In this document: positions 1 to 11,699 of the stretch, in pieces
Numbering within the stretch: position 1 is the first letter of the stretch
Layout of the letters: each line of letters begins with the position of its first letter
Made by a program: the position numbers and the translations under genes
The notes under the pieces: generated by a model
What the model saw: only the letters and a program-made list of their open reading frames with translations
Databases searched by the model: none
Told to the model about the DNA's origin: nothing
Assembly (NCBI GenBank): GCA_021397835.1
Contig: JAJFZO010000230.1
Span: 4,768,001 to 4,832,000, forward strand
DNA from: Moringa oleifera
Lineage: Eukaryota > Streptophyta > Magnoliopsida > Brassicales > Moringaceae
Reading direction: 5' to 3'
DNA: 64,000 nt

Positions 1-465
1 TATGCAGTTGTTAAACATCCTACCATCGGGGAATTGGATCTCAATGTTTGAAGATGTTATGAAATTATGCAGACTTTGTATCAATGAGTTTTTAAATTTT
101 TGACATCAGAGAATCGTTTCATCTTCGCCCTTGGGCACTGGTCAAAGTTCAGTTTGTTGAGGATTTCAGTTCAAACAGTTGAACTTAATTTGGTTTGATG
201 TTATTTATGCATCTGCAGCAAAGAAGGCTTCCATTTCCCATCCGTTTTGGTTCTGTAGGAAAATCAGTCTAGAAAATCTCTTAATAAACATTTAGTCGAA
301 CTAGAAAAGAAAAAATTACATACAACAAACGAAACTGCATTTATGGTATTAGGACTCATACCCTAAAATGGTAAACGAAGGCTTGCAATGTTCTTACTTG
401 TGTACTTATTACTTGGACATATTCAGTAACTTTTGCTCCTTTGTTACATTTTGATTGTTGATCAG

Positions 466-1662
466 GCAGGGAAGAAAGTGTGAGATCCAGAGCATTGACA
501 GAAGAGCATGCAAGAGACAGCTTTGAGAATCTTCTCTTTAGCGTGTGTCGGTTTCGAGAACTTACTGGCACATACCCTCATAACATAACTGTAAGCACAT
601 TTTATTTGAAGTCTTCTTCTTTGGTTTCGTAAAGATGTTCTGATTTTCCTATGTTTATAATATATTTGAAATGGGATGAATAATAAGAGGAAAGCAACTG
701 GACAGTTGTTTTTATATCTTTTAAGCTAATGACAGGCTTGTAGGATGAGTAGCAAACATAAAACAAGTATAATCATGACCATAAACAGTTCTAACCGCTG
801 TTAACTACTACTTTGCATGTGAGGTTGTGCATCTACATGCTCACAGAGTGGAATAATTTAGAATTGTCCATGATGAGCAAATACAAGGTGCTGTCCCTAT
901 GTTTAACATGCTACCTCAAACATTAGTTAGAATATAAATCATTTGACAAAGAAGCATAGTAAGCATTCATCTCCTATTTGAACAGTAGATGTTGATGAGG
1001 AAGAGTCACACAAATCAGTGTTCAGCATGCCAAGCATTAGTGTCAATGGTTTTGCATGCAATTCATTGCCTTATATTTGGAAGTATTTTTCTTTCTGGCT
1101 CAAAAAAGGACATCTAATCTATCCATGTCACATCACCAGCTGTTATAGTAACTTATTATCCCTAAAAAGAGTTGTAAGTTTATTCCAGTGTTTGATGCCT
1201 CTAAAATTTTGAGGTTGCTACCTCTAGCCTAATATTTATATCCTTTTTTTACCTTTGGGATTTTCACGGCATGTGTTGACCCTTTGAGTTTGCGTGTTTA
1301 GGGGTTCCATTTCTTTTTCTTTTTAATCTTCTTTTTCTTTTCGGGGGTTTGTGGTGGTGGTGGCAGGGAGGAATCAGTGTCACACACTGAAATTATATCA
1401 TAGTATAACCCCATGGGGTTACTTCAGTGGTAAGAGATGAACTGACAAGAGACAAGATTTCAGATTTGAGGTGCTGGGATAATATTTTGAAAAAAACAAG
1501 AACACATACTGTTTCTGAAAGCCGTCTTATAATATTTTGAAAAAAATAAGAGCACACACTGTTTCTGGAAGTTGTCTTACGGAGTCAAGGCTGTCTCCCC
1601 AAGTTTACCTTGCAAGGGGGGATACATGTAGTGGTCCTGCTTTGGATGGGTTCTTAGTATTT

Positions 1663-1699
<37 letters not shown>

Positions 1700-2178
1700 C
1701 ATAATACTAAACTTGACCATCTTGTTATGTCTCGGTCTTGTTCTTGAGAGCATTGACCCTTCTTTTCCTTGGATACGCTTTTGATTATACTTACTTCAGT
1801 TTTTATTTCCATCCTTTAGAGGCATTGGATTTGATTTTGACCTTATTGTATTTGGACCAGGTTGTAAGTTATGATTTTAAGGAGGAGAGATTTTCACATT
1901 TGCATCGCTCTGCAATTGCCTTTCCAGAGTCAAGGTTCTTTTACTTAGGCACCCCAGCTTCATCCACTTCCAAAGAAGCTGCTTTGAAAGGTGAGGCATC
2001 GGTGAGGGCTCAATTTCAAGAAGATCCATATGGATGTCTAGGCTCCCTTTGGCGTAAAAAGCTGAAGCGTGATCCATTTCATAGGTCAATACCGTATCCC
2101 AATGGGTGTCCTGAAATTGAAGGTTTGTTCAGATACTGTGGGTCTGTTCCTTATCCAGGTACTCTCCCATGGGTTTAG
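466..2178 (+). CDS. DUF218 domain-containing protein, 3' end only (two last exons)
   Basis: Two exons are visible: about 466-590 (the acceptor could also be at 470) and 1861-2178, ending in TAG. Frame is kept across the GT-AG intron 591-1860. The first exon encodes an acidic helix-like stretch containing ALTEEHARDSFENLLFSVCR and ending GTYPHNIT. The second starts VVSYDFKEERFSHLHRSAI and contains ESRFFYLGTPAS and PYGCLGSLWRKKLKRDPF. I recognise this as the C-terminal half of the plant DUF218 family, whose bacterial relatives include the envelope protein SanA; the plant function is unknown to me. The 5' exons lie left of the window; bases 1-465 look like intron. The 1.27-kb intron carries a 50-bp tandem duplication, a CT microsatellite and a SINE-like patch. 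The family call is from memory of homologs; the exon structure is read directly. Confidence 0.8.
1479..1578. repeat. 50-bp tandem duplication in the DUF218 intron
   Basis: Two adjacent 50-bp copies, 1479-1528 and 1529-1578, both begin ATAATATTTTGAAAAAA and end with TGTCTT or CGTCTT. They differ at only a few positions, so the duplication is fairly young. It sits between a tRNA-like A-box patch (about 1415-1435) and a CT microsatellite. Confidence 0.9.
1664..1693. repeat. (TC)n microsatellite
   Basis: About 15 perfect CT dinucleotides inside the last intron of the DUF218 gene, directly followed by TGTGTATC. In the sense strand it is a pyrimidine run some 165 bases upstream of the 3' splice site at 1860, so it is probably not the branch-point tract itself. 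Confidence 0.9.
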
Positions 2179-3250
2179 TGAAATTCAGTTATAGTTTTTC
2201 ATACTTGATCCAAAATACAGGACGAATCAGACAAACCTAATTTACACAAACATCTGACCCAGTAATATAATTTTTGTTTTGAATCATTTCCTTTATGTCA
2301 ATGTATACAAGATTGAGTCATTTGACTGCTTTGCTTTGAGGAAGTTCCAAGGAGATTGTCATATATTGCAGGGAAATATGTCAAAAGTATTTTTTCATTT
2401 TGTAACCTGGGAACATTAGGGAATACATGCCATAGAATTTGCCAAGGTTGTTTCTTCTATTACACACTATGAACTGTCTTCTCTGAGTCAGCAGCCTACT
2501 TTGGGTCCTGCATTATTGTTGTAGCGGTTGTTGTGTTTTAGGTTGTAAGGTGCACTGGCTAATCAACTACTAGTCATTGACTTCTTTACTGCTTGAGAGA
2601 GTCACAGAGTAGGTTTGGGAGGGGACAGCCCCCATGTTACCCCATGGCACTTGCTAAAATTTTGTCCTCTCCCATTGCCAGGCATTGCCCAATTTTTCCA
2701 ATTCCACTGGGAATCATGAATTGACATCCTTACCTTGTCATTCCTGGCTCCCTCCCTTATTTGGCCTCATCTAATGTAGTAAAAAAAATTACTCAATCAT
2801 CTTGTATTTTGGCATTGGTTTCAGAGAAGGAAATATACAGGGCATTACAGTAAAATAAAGAGGATCTAATATGTATTCTAACTTCTATATGTATTTTGAA
2901 ATTTCTGATTGGACATTAGTGCCTTTGAAGTTTTGATCTTTTTCCCGTATGGTCTTCACAACATAATGGTTGTTGGCAGCAGCAATGTCATTTTTGGTGA
3001 AAATACTTACCACCGCCCATTTGGCTTGGTGACCTACTTTGTTTCTTTCAAAAAGGTTTCAGATCTATGGAAAGAAACCCAGAGGACTATTTGACATTCT
3101 GATTGGATAGAAGAAATCATGTTTATTGCTTGATCATAAACTATGCTCCAGCATGGCAATTATTTATTCTTCACACTGTATACCAACACACAAACACAAC
3201 ACAGCTGCAAAGTAGGCATTTATTTTTGTAGTGCAATTTTGATTGAAATG
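2179..3250. other. Convergent 3' flanks, no gene seen
   Basis: The spacer lies between the stop of the DUF218 gene (+) and the stop of the first pathogen-related gene (-). It should hold both 3' untranslated regions. I found no further coding signal: the short open frames here match nothing I recognise and lack splice partners. Confidence 0.5.
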
Positions 3251-4197
3251 CTACCCCGTGTTGCGCAAGATAGGGCAACTTAGAGCAGCCTCTTCAGCTG
3301 AACTATCAATAGCGGCACCCTTCAAGAGGCCTCCCAGCAATTCTCCTCGGTCGTAATAGAACTCCGCCCTCACAATTTTCATGTTCTCATCCACCTGTAT
3401 AGCCAAGAAAACAGAATCTTTATGTTAAAGAAACAAAATTGGTAAAAACCAATTAAAGACAGCTTGGATAGATACCTCAAAAATGGCCATTCCATAGAAC
3501 TCTACTAGCTCTCCAGTTGGGGCATGTCCTTTGAAAGGACCCTCCTTGTGACCCCAATGCCTGAACTTGTAGACAATCTCCGGTGGTCCTTTATACACCT
3601 GGACAACCTCCAGAGCAAACCCTCGGGGGAAAGTCGTGGTGAAGGCCTTGTGAGATGAATCTGCTGTTTCGGTAGCTGGGTCGTAGCACCTGAATTCCTC
3701 TGGCAGGGATGTTTGCAGCAATGGGTTATAGCCTCCACCAAGCTTACGTATTTCCGCCATTGTTAAAGGCTTCCTCCCTGGATGAACTCCTCCAGGTTAG
3801 ATACACAAGCAGAAATACTGAAATAGTCTGCTTTGTTTATCATTATCCTTACCATTCAGGCTGAAAGTATACTTGTTTACATCAAGTGATTTATAATCCT
3901 CGATTCTGGTCTTGTGGAATATCTCCATTTCCCATGTTTTTATAAGGTTTTGCACCATTTCTTCAAGAGACCCGGGAGGCCAAATCTAAACAGACCAACC
4001 GGTTATTAAGACGGATACCAACAACACATCGGAACGAATCCAGAGAGAAAGAGACAAACCTTGGTTCTGCCTTCTTCAAACAGCTTGTTGACAACATCAT
4101 AGTTAGGAGGAGCACCAAACCTCCAATGGATATCCTTCTCTCCTTCTCCTTGCAAAAAAGACCGGTATTTGTCTGCTGCACCTCCCGAGGATGCCAT
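3251..4197 (-). CDS. Pathogen-related protein (SnoaL-like), tandem copy A
   Basis: Four exons on the minus strand: 4197-4060, 3985-3853, 3777-3476 and 3394-3251. All introns are GT-AG with phases 0, 1, 0, and the product is 238 aa. It starts MASSGGAADKYRSFLQGEG, contains GAPPNYDVVNKLFEEGRTK, IWPPGSLEEMVQNLIKTWEM and PRGFALEVVQVY, then VYKFRHWGHKEGPFKGHAPT, and ends LRNTG. This is the plant pathogen-related family, first known from barley and resembling NTF2/SnoaL folds; its biochemical role is not established. There is no signal peptide or membrane segment, so it is probably cytosolic. The start is supported by a TATA box about 55-65 bases upstream and by alignment with copy B. The paralog 1.7 kb further along the same strand has exactly the same exon lengths. 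Confidence 0.93.
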
Positions 4198-4251
4198 CTT
4201 CTAATTAGACTTGGAAGATAATCCGATGACCAATGGCACGTACCGGAGGAG

Positions 4252-4262
4252 CCTTTATATAG
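4252..4262 (-). promoter_or_regulatory. TATA box of pathogen-related copy A
   Basis: The minus strand reads CTATATAAAGG about 55-65 bases upstream of the ATG at 4197, a normal distance for a short plant leader. It is the clearest core-promoter element for this gene. Confidence 0.7.
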
Positions 4263-5902
4263 ACAAACATGACAGTGATGCAAGTCAGACATTTGATCAT
4301 AAATAAGTGTAAGATTCTACCTAAACAGTTGTAGCGCTGTTTTGCATATTTATTCATATAATTAAAGTAGGAACCACGTACATGATCAGCAATAAATTAG
4401 GACAATGAAGTTAAACTTTGTATAATAAAAACAATGGCATCACACTCTTACCTAACACATGAAGTTGGGTGTTTCTTTAGTCTGAGGAATCGGAGAATGA
4501 GAATTCGTAGTAAACATTAGAATTGCAGCGCTGTTTCTTCTGAATTATAATATGATACTCCAAAAGAAATAAGCTAAGACGGTGTTGGCTGGAACATTGA
4601 ATGAACCGACTTTCTTGTTTCTCTAAGAATTCAAAGAAAATAGTAAAACAAAATATAATTGGAAGTCGGTAAATGTTGAGATTAGTAGGAGAATGATCTC
4701 AATATATAATTCAGTGTTCTCCTATGACTTAATTTTTTATTATCTTTTTGCTGTTACTTTATATTTTGGTCAAGGATATTTATCAATAGCTCGCTTGACT
4801 TTTAGTACTTCTATCCATCCTATCACTTTAAAAAATATTATGCATTTTACCATTAAATGCATGAATCTTTTGGACTTGGTAAAATGCATGAATCTGTCTC
4901 AATGTCATAATTTTTCCATTAAAAAGTATTGGGTATGGAACAAATGATATAATGGAATTGGTTAGTCACAAGCCCATTTTTAAAAATAGATCTAACAAGC
5001 TCATCCCCAAAGAGTTCAATTATTATACAGTTCAATCAAAAGCAAAAATTAATAATAATATCAGCAATAATTACAAATTAGCTAGATCAAAACAGAGGAT
5101 GGGACACCGTGGGAGCATGAGGTGAAGACAACTCATAAAGGTTTAATAAGATGCATGATTATCGAATAAGATGATGAAATTGATTGAAGAAAGTCAAGAT
5201 TAGGATATAGACCACGGAAAGAGAGATTGTTATACTTCTTAATAAATACGTTGTGCTTTTCCTCTCTAATTTCATTGTAATATCTTATAAGAAGAAAATA
5301 CTGCCCTATTCTTTGTATAGGGCAAAAAGAATAGTATGAGAAGCCCATTTTTCAATGGGAATAATAGTCTTCAGTTGCTGGAATATCCTTTGATGACAGC
5401 AAGCATCACGATTAATTAGTGCGTTGATGATCAGACAGATAATAATGCAAATTTCCTTGATGCCAAAGCGTTCCACACATTTCTCTCCGATAATTGATTT
5501 ATGAGAACTTAATTTACTGGATTTTGGAACATAGTAAATGGTGCTGCCCTGTGAAGACCTGCCAAATCTTTACTACATAAGTAGGTTTCGTGTTGGGGCT
5601 CTTGGCTGGTCAGTTTCCAGGCATTGTATGTTCTGAAGTCCTGTCTGGATTTGCAGAGTTCTATACCGTCAACTTGTTTTGTCTATCACTCACTTCCTTC
5701 ACTTGTTGCTAATTAGTAAGGCATAAGCTTGTAACTTTCTTGTGCTAGGCAAAGTAAGTTGCTTCATTAACCTGAGAGTGGATTGTTAATATATTGTCAA
5801 AAGTAATAAATTATTTGGAGGGTTTTTGCTTCATTATTATGGTTATTGTTTTGAAGGGTACATAACTTCAATCCTCACTTAACACTGCGCATAAAGAATG
5901 AT
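4263..5902. other. AT-rich spacer between the two pathogen-related genes
   Basis: This stretch holds the upstream region of copy A and the 3' flank of copy B. It has no recognisable coding sequence or transposon. Short open frames occur at 4693-4947 and on the minus strand at 5133-5348, but they are AT-driven and match nothing I know. Confidence 0.5.
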
Positions 5903-6893
5903 CTAGCCTGTGCTCCTTAAGAAAGGGCAGCTTGAAGCCACCTTTTGGTTGGAACTATCCATCTGAGCACCTTTCATAAGACCTCCAAGCAGCTCTCCAC
6001 GGTCCAAGAAGAACTCTACCTTCACGACCTTCATGTCCTCATCAACCTGTCACCCAGAGGAAATTGTAAACTGTAATTAATTCCGTAACATGGAAGAAGG
6101 AAAGACGAAGTAAGAATGAAAGAGACGATGAGAGAGATGTGATATTACCTCGAAAATGGCAATTCCAAAGAGTTCGACCAGTTCCCCAGTTGGGGCATGG
6201 CCCTTGAAAGGACCCTCCATGTAACCCCAGTGCCTGAACTTGTAGACAATGACGGGTGGCCCTGAGTAAACTTGGAGAACCTCAAGAGCGAAACCTCTTG
6301 GGAACGCTGTTGTGAAGCAAACGTGAGAGGAATCTGCTGTTTCCTCTGCTGGGTTGTAGACCCTAAACTTCTCTGGCATGGAGGTTTGCATAAAGGAGTT
6401 GTAGCCTCCCCCAAGCTTGCGCTTCTCTTTTAAACTTATAGGTTTCCTTCCTGCAAAATATATGACCAAAAGCTTCCGTGATCAAAAATCTCAGAGAATG
6501 ATCGACATGCAATAAAGAGAAAACTAAGAGCTGAGTACGTATTACCATTCAGGCTGAAAGTATACTTGGTTGGATCGATGGTTTTATGGTCATCCATGGA
6601 AGTCTTGTGGAATAACTCCATCTCCCATGTCTTCACAAGGTTCTGCACTTTTTCTTCCAGGGACCCAGCAGGCCATATCTGTCATCAGTCACAGATTAAA
6701 AGACATCAACATGCATGAACAGCAGCAAGCAGGCAGAGAGAGGAGAGAGAGAGACCTTGGTTCTGCCTTCTTCGAAGAGCTTGTTGACGACATCATAGTT
6801 TGGGGGGGCACCGAACCTCCATTTGGTGTTCTTCTCTCCTTCTCCGTATAAATGAGAGCGATACTTATCCCCTACAGGATCTGAAGTTGCCAT
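5903..6893 (-). CDS. Pathogen-related protein (SnoaL-like), tandem copy B
   Basis: Four exons: 6893-6756, 6678-6546, 6450-6149 and 6046-5903. The lengths are 138, 133, 302 and 144 nt, exactly those of copy A, giving 238 aa. It begins MATSDPVGDKYRSHLYGEGE; 36 of the 46 residues of exon 1 match copy A, and the last 22 are almost unchanged. Hallmarks are IWPAGSLEEKVQNLVKTWEM, PRGFALEVLQVYSGPPVIVY and FRHWGYMEGPFKGHAPTGEL. The family is known from pathogen-induced transcripts in cereals, but its molecular function is unknown. A W-box-like TTGACT lies on the coding strand about 170 bases upstream of the ATG (7066-7061), which would suit WRKY control; that link is inference. A weak TATACATAAG lies nearer the start. 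Both copies look intact. Confidence 0.93.
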
Positions 6894-7060
6894 TTTTTTC
6901 TCTCTGTGAAGAAGCAGAGTTGTCAGAGTGGCTTATGAGTTCAGAAGATTGTGTTACAGAAGGGAGCTTATGTATAGGAAACAAGTTCACCTAACATGTT
7001 GAGAAAGAGCCGTCTGTCTCTCATAACATAAACTCCATCACTTGTTTGTGGTGACCAAAC

Positions 7061-7066
7061 AGTCAA
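7061..7066 (-). promoter_or_regulatory. W-box-like TTGACT upstream of pathogen-related copy B
   Basis: The minus strand reads TTGACT about 170 bases before the ATG. TTGACC/T is the core bound by WRKY factors in defence promoters. A single hexamer can occur by chance. Confidence 0.35.
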
Positions 7067-8399
7067 ATTTTCAATACTTTTCTTCTGAAACGTGATTAAG
7101 AAAAATCCAGGTAGGTGACTCCATTGTCCATTCATTAACCAAATCAAATTGAATTTTGCTACTTAATTCTTTTCCAACATATTTTAAAAAATCGAACTTC
7201 AATTTCCTCAATTAAAAATTATGAATAATATTATAATTATAATAAAACATAGATACATGTACATTAAATGAAAGAAACAACCTCAGTTAATAATAAGATT
7301 TAAAAAAAGAAAATTGACTATGAAGAAAATCTTTCCTACATATGTATTGAACGTACTTTATGACAACAAGTGTTCCCACATTTATCATATTCATTATTTT
7401 AAAAATATTATCCATATCTAAGCTAAGAAAAGCCCTCATTAATGGAAGACCAATTCAAATGAAAAATGTTATAAAATAATTTTTTAAGAAAAAATTCATA
7501 ATAAATATGTATGCATTATAAAAAAATATTTTTTATAAAGAAAATATTTTCTTTAATTTACTAAACCAATCCAATAAATTGATCTTTTAAAGCGAACATT
7601 TCATTCAACGATATTGACAAATTGTTTTGCTTATGATGTTAAATCACTAATCATCTTTTATGATCTAGTATAAAATTAACATATTTCATTATCAGAGAAT
7701 GATTTTGGCTTACAAATTTTTTTTTTTGTAATTTATAGAGAAAGATATCATATTCATAGAGATTCTTAGAGGAAGCATTATTGGGATGAAAAAGAGAACA
7801 ATCTTTAATTATGAATTTAATTGTAAAGAAAAAACAACTTTTATTTATCAATATATGTAAAAATCACTATAAATCCGCTATAAAAATTATTTGTAAAAAA
7901 ATATTTGGTATTCGTAGATAACTCATATAATTTAATTATACGAATTAAAATCGTAAATGATCACTTAAAATAATGGTGTAGCTTAATATATTTGTAACTA
8001 TTATAAAAGATTTATAGAAAAGTTTATCTACTATTGTAGATAAATATATCTGAAATGATAAAAAATCACTAAATTTTTAATTTTTTTGAATTATACATAT
8101 AAATTAATAAAATTAGATGATTTCTTATAATGCCATAAACTTAAAATTTAATACACCATAATACACGTCATAATCTTAAAATTCAATACTTTATAATAAA
8201 ATGTCATAAACTTAAAATTTAAAACTCCATAATACAATCTCACAAACATTCAATACTTCATAATAAAATGTCATAATTTAAATACAGTAAAATCATACAA
8301 TGTTGAAAAGTTAATTAAACATTCATAATACAATATTAAATATTCTTGCTAGATAAAATTTTTTGATTGATACAGGAACAAAGAACTAAAAAAAAAAAA
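7067..8399. other. AT-rich sequence with internal repeats, possible left end of a CACTA element
   Basis: There are no genes. Between about 8120 and 8345 a short theme (TCATAA...CTTAAAATTTAA, then CCATAATACA) recurs several times, as subterminal repeats of CACTA elements often do. A CACTATAAATCCGC string at about 7864 could be the terminal CACTA, but the matching right end was not found with confidence. Confidence 0.35.
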
Positions 8400-11300
8400 G
8401 GACAAGGAGAAGACTACCAAGTAATGGGAAGATGTTACTAATCTTGAACAAGTGTTGTCAATACTATAATCTATATAGTCTCCACTTTAGCCCACGTTGT
8501 CTCAAGCTGACTAACATGTTCCTGATAAGATGGTTAACTTGGGTAGCTACAATGGATTTAGTAGAAGGATTACTTACTGACTTCTATGACTGAGGTTGTA
8601 CCTTAGACCAACCCCTCTAACATATTGATTGTTTGTCAAGAACTTTGTTTATTATTTGGAGGTCTTTAGCTAGCTTTTCGAAAGTGTTATTGGTATTATC
8701 TGATTTCTTCTTAAGTGTCAACATGTTTTCCTAAAAAGAATAAATTATAATTAAATAATTAAAAGATAATAAAATACAAATAAAGTTATTAACTTACATA
8801 ATACTAATGAGCTTCATTAGTTGTCCAAGAATCTTCCTCATTATTATAATGCATTTCTTCTCACATCATGATTTGCTTTTTATTGATGCGTATCTTTCGT
8901 GTGATGTGGTGGTTAGAGTAGACTTAGACTTATTCTTAAGAATAGTTTCTCTTCTCATAGTTATTTTTGTTTTTCGTAGCTCATTCGTACATAAAAAATG
9001 AAAATATTAGTTTATAATAACAATGTACAAATCCAAAAATTAAAAAAAATAATTTATCTAGCATTTTGAATCTATAAATTGAAAGACCAAGAAATGTCAA
9101 TCTAAATCATTTTAGCATTTTAGATTCTTGCTTGGCTTAGCAACTTCAAGATCATCCTTGCTTTCGTTTTCTAAGAATTATTTCTTAAACTTGTACTTTT
9201 GTTATTTTCATATGTGACTAATTTTTTCATCAATCACATCTTTCACTCTAAGATCTATCACGTCAATATCCCAGTTAACCTATAAAGAAAAATTTTAATC
9301 AATTACATGAGGAAAGAAACATATTAGAATAACAAGTATAATTAGCAAAATTTATAACACTAATTTAGTATTGTTACTCGTAATCGTAAAGTTACCTTAA
9401 TCTCTTCAAACACTTTCCTCTACTCTTTATAACAATAAAAACTTTTTTTCTTGCAACTATCCCACAATCAATGTTAAACTGTGTAGAGTTCCCCCCTAAT
9501 GCTTGGCAAATATCGAATTTAAAGGAACTTGAAAGCTTAGCACCTTTTTATGGCAGCGTGTTTTGCGATCACCTTCTTTTTAACAAATTTTTTTCATTTA
9601 GCGTGACCACCTACATACATATATATATAGGTGTATGTATATATAAAGTAATAAATTTTACATCAAAAGAAATTTAAGAAAACAAAACATACATTGACAA
9701 ACATTAACATTTATGGATGAAAGCAACTATATAAATGAAAACTATAAAACTTAATTAGCCAGCCATTAGATGTAATGCTAAAAAATTTATAAAAGGTTAA
9801 ATGTTAATTACATGTCTGCATACTCATAATTTGCTACATATATTTTCTTCAATAAAGCTATTATCCATCAATACATACTTAGGCGTTTCATCACAATTTA
9901 AAAGCGATTCTTCCTCTACGAGGTGACTTTCATCATAATCATAATCTTTTATTTGATTGCCTTCTTTGCATCAAGAACAATTGGTGAGACATCATTGTAA
10001 AGGCAAACATTATATTCATTTCATAGATAGAAAAATAAAAGTTAGAACCTCTTTCCTCTTGCTAAGCCTCATGATTAGAAATAACCATAAATTTTTTCAA
10101 ATTATGTCCCAAATATGTTGATAAGCAATATTAAGGACTGCATTTCAATTATTTCTTTACTTCAAATTTAGCAAGTGTACAATTTATTTGATTAGAGTAG
10201 CCAAAATAAAAGATCATGATCGTACTAGGTTAAAGTAATATTGACGCACGTGAAGCTTTGATCACAAATTATGGTTTGGTTTTTGGCATTAGTGTTGTAC
10301 CACAAGCACATGAATAAGAAAACTTTATGAACAAGCAAGAAGTTTATTTTTAATACTTCACCAATAGCTTCATAAAATAAGATAGGTTTATTGTCATGTG
10401 TGTTAGGCATAGAAACCCAAATATTTTATATCTTTTTTCGAACTTCATCATCCACATGATGATAATGAACACCATTAATAATACAACTAGACCAACTTTT
10501 GTAAATACTAAATGGATCTAATGCCAAGGAATATAGTTCATCGCACACCTCCAATGACCTTCTAATTATAACCCCTCTATTTATTGATGAGTGAAGAAAG
10601 AATGATTTAATGAAAAAACAATATATTTTAGAGAATAAATTGGAACAAACCTTCAATTTAAACCAATCGAGAAAGCAACATTTTTTCATATCACCAATTT
10701 GGTTATTACTTACTAGTAAAATCCTGATAATGTAAAAACTATTTAAGTTGATTGCATAAGCGTAATACCAAGGAATAAGATTTCTTTGTGAAAAGAATTC
10801 AAACAATAAAATATTGTCAAATATTATCCTTACTTGAGATGTGTGAAAATGTTTATATTATTAAGTATGTTCTAATGGGTGTGATATTTGTACCAACCTA
10901 AATCTTTAATATCCATTTTAACAAAGCATCTAATCAGTTGCTTGAACAACCTTACTTTAAATACATTTGTTCCTCGAGATATGTTAAAGTTATATTCAAG
11001 TGAGTTGAACTTCATTTTAATTTTTTTCAAGTATATAAACATATGATTCATTGCTTTATCAAAAATGTGTGTTTTAGCTATAGAACATTTAGATCATCTT
11101 GTATTCCTTATTATGTATTACTTGTAATCGCTCAAACATCTTTCAAACGCATCCACTTGTCATTTATTAGTCCACTCAATAAGGCTCAATTAAGCAATGG
11201 ACACATAAGTGTATCATAAGATCCAAAAATGCAATTAAATCTTTGTTTTCCAATTTGCATCGGATAATATCTTCTAAAGAAATGTGAAAAGTTCAATCAA

Positions 11301-11640
11301 AGTTGTTCTAATTTCAACATTTAAAAAGTTTAACGGCCACATGGGAAACAAGTTTTGCACAAAGACATGACAGTCATGCTTCTTCATTACAAATACCATT
11401 TCATCATAAATGAAGTACCTTCTAGCATTTGAAGCATATCTAGAAGGGAGTCATATTCTTTGCATCAAGTCAATGAAACTTTGTTTCTCTTGTTTACTTA
11501 AGCAATACAGGAGTGTGGCATAAGAAGTTACCCAAATGATCTTTGTTGCTATCATAATTCTTGCTTTAGATCTTCATGAGCATTTTGATTATCATTTGTT
11601 TTTTTAGCTATATTCAAAATAATTCCTAAATAAGAAATGA
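8400..11640 (-). mobile_element. Decayed CACTA (En/Spm) transposon, TNP2-type transposase remnant
   Basis: On the minus strand, fragments line up in the order expected for plant CACTA transposases. About 11640-11330 encodes pieces such as CLSKQEKQSFIDLMQRI, ARRYFIYDEMVF and VMKKHDCHVFVQNLFPMWP, the signature just before DUF4218. About 11300-11100 holds the decayed DUF4218 part, including DAFERCLSDYK. About 10410-10225 resembles DUF4216, with FYEAIGEVLKINF and the C-WY pattern. About 8750-8600 encodes a lysine-rich, coiled-coil-like stretch (ENMLTLKKKSDN) typical of the C-terminal region. Stops and frameshifts separate the pieces, so it cannot make a functional transposase. Domain names are from memory; ends and target duplications were not resolved. 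Confidence 0.8.
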
Positions 11641-11699
11641 CTTGCTTCAGCATCAGTCATTACCCAGTCCTATCATGTTTATTGTACCAAGTTGGTTCA

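Noticed and set aside
1..465. Possible upstream exon of the DUF218 gene
   Set aside because: No frame here matches the part of the DUF218 protein expected before the 466 exon, so it is treated as intron.
10426..10806. 126-codon minus-strand open frame
   Set aside because: It lies within the decayed CACTA transposase and is a piece of it or of its AT-rich spacer, not an independent gene.
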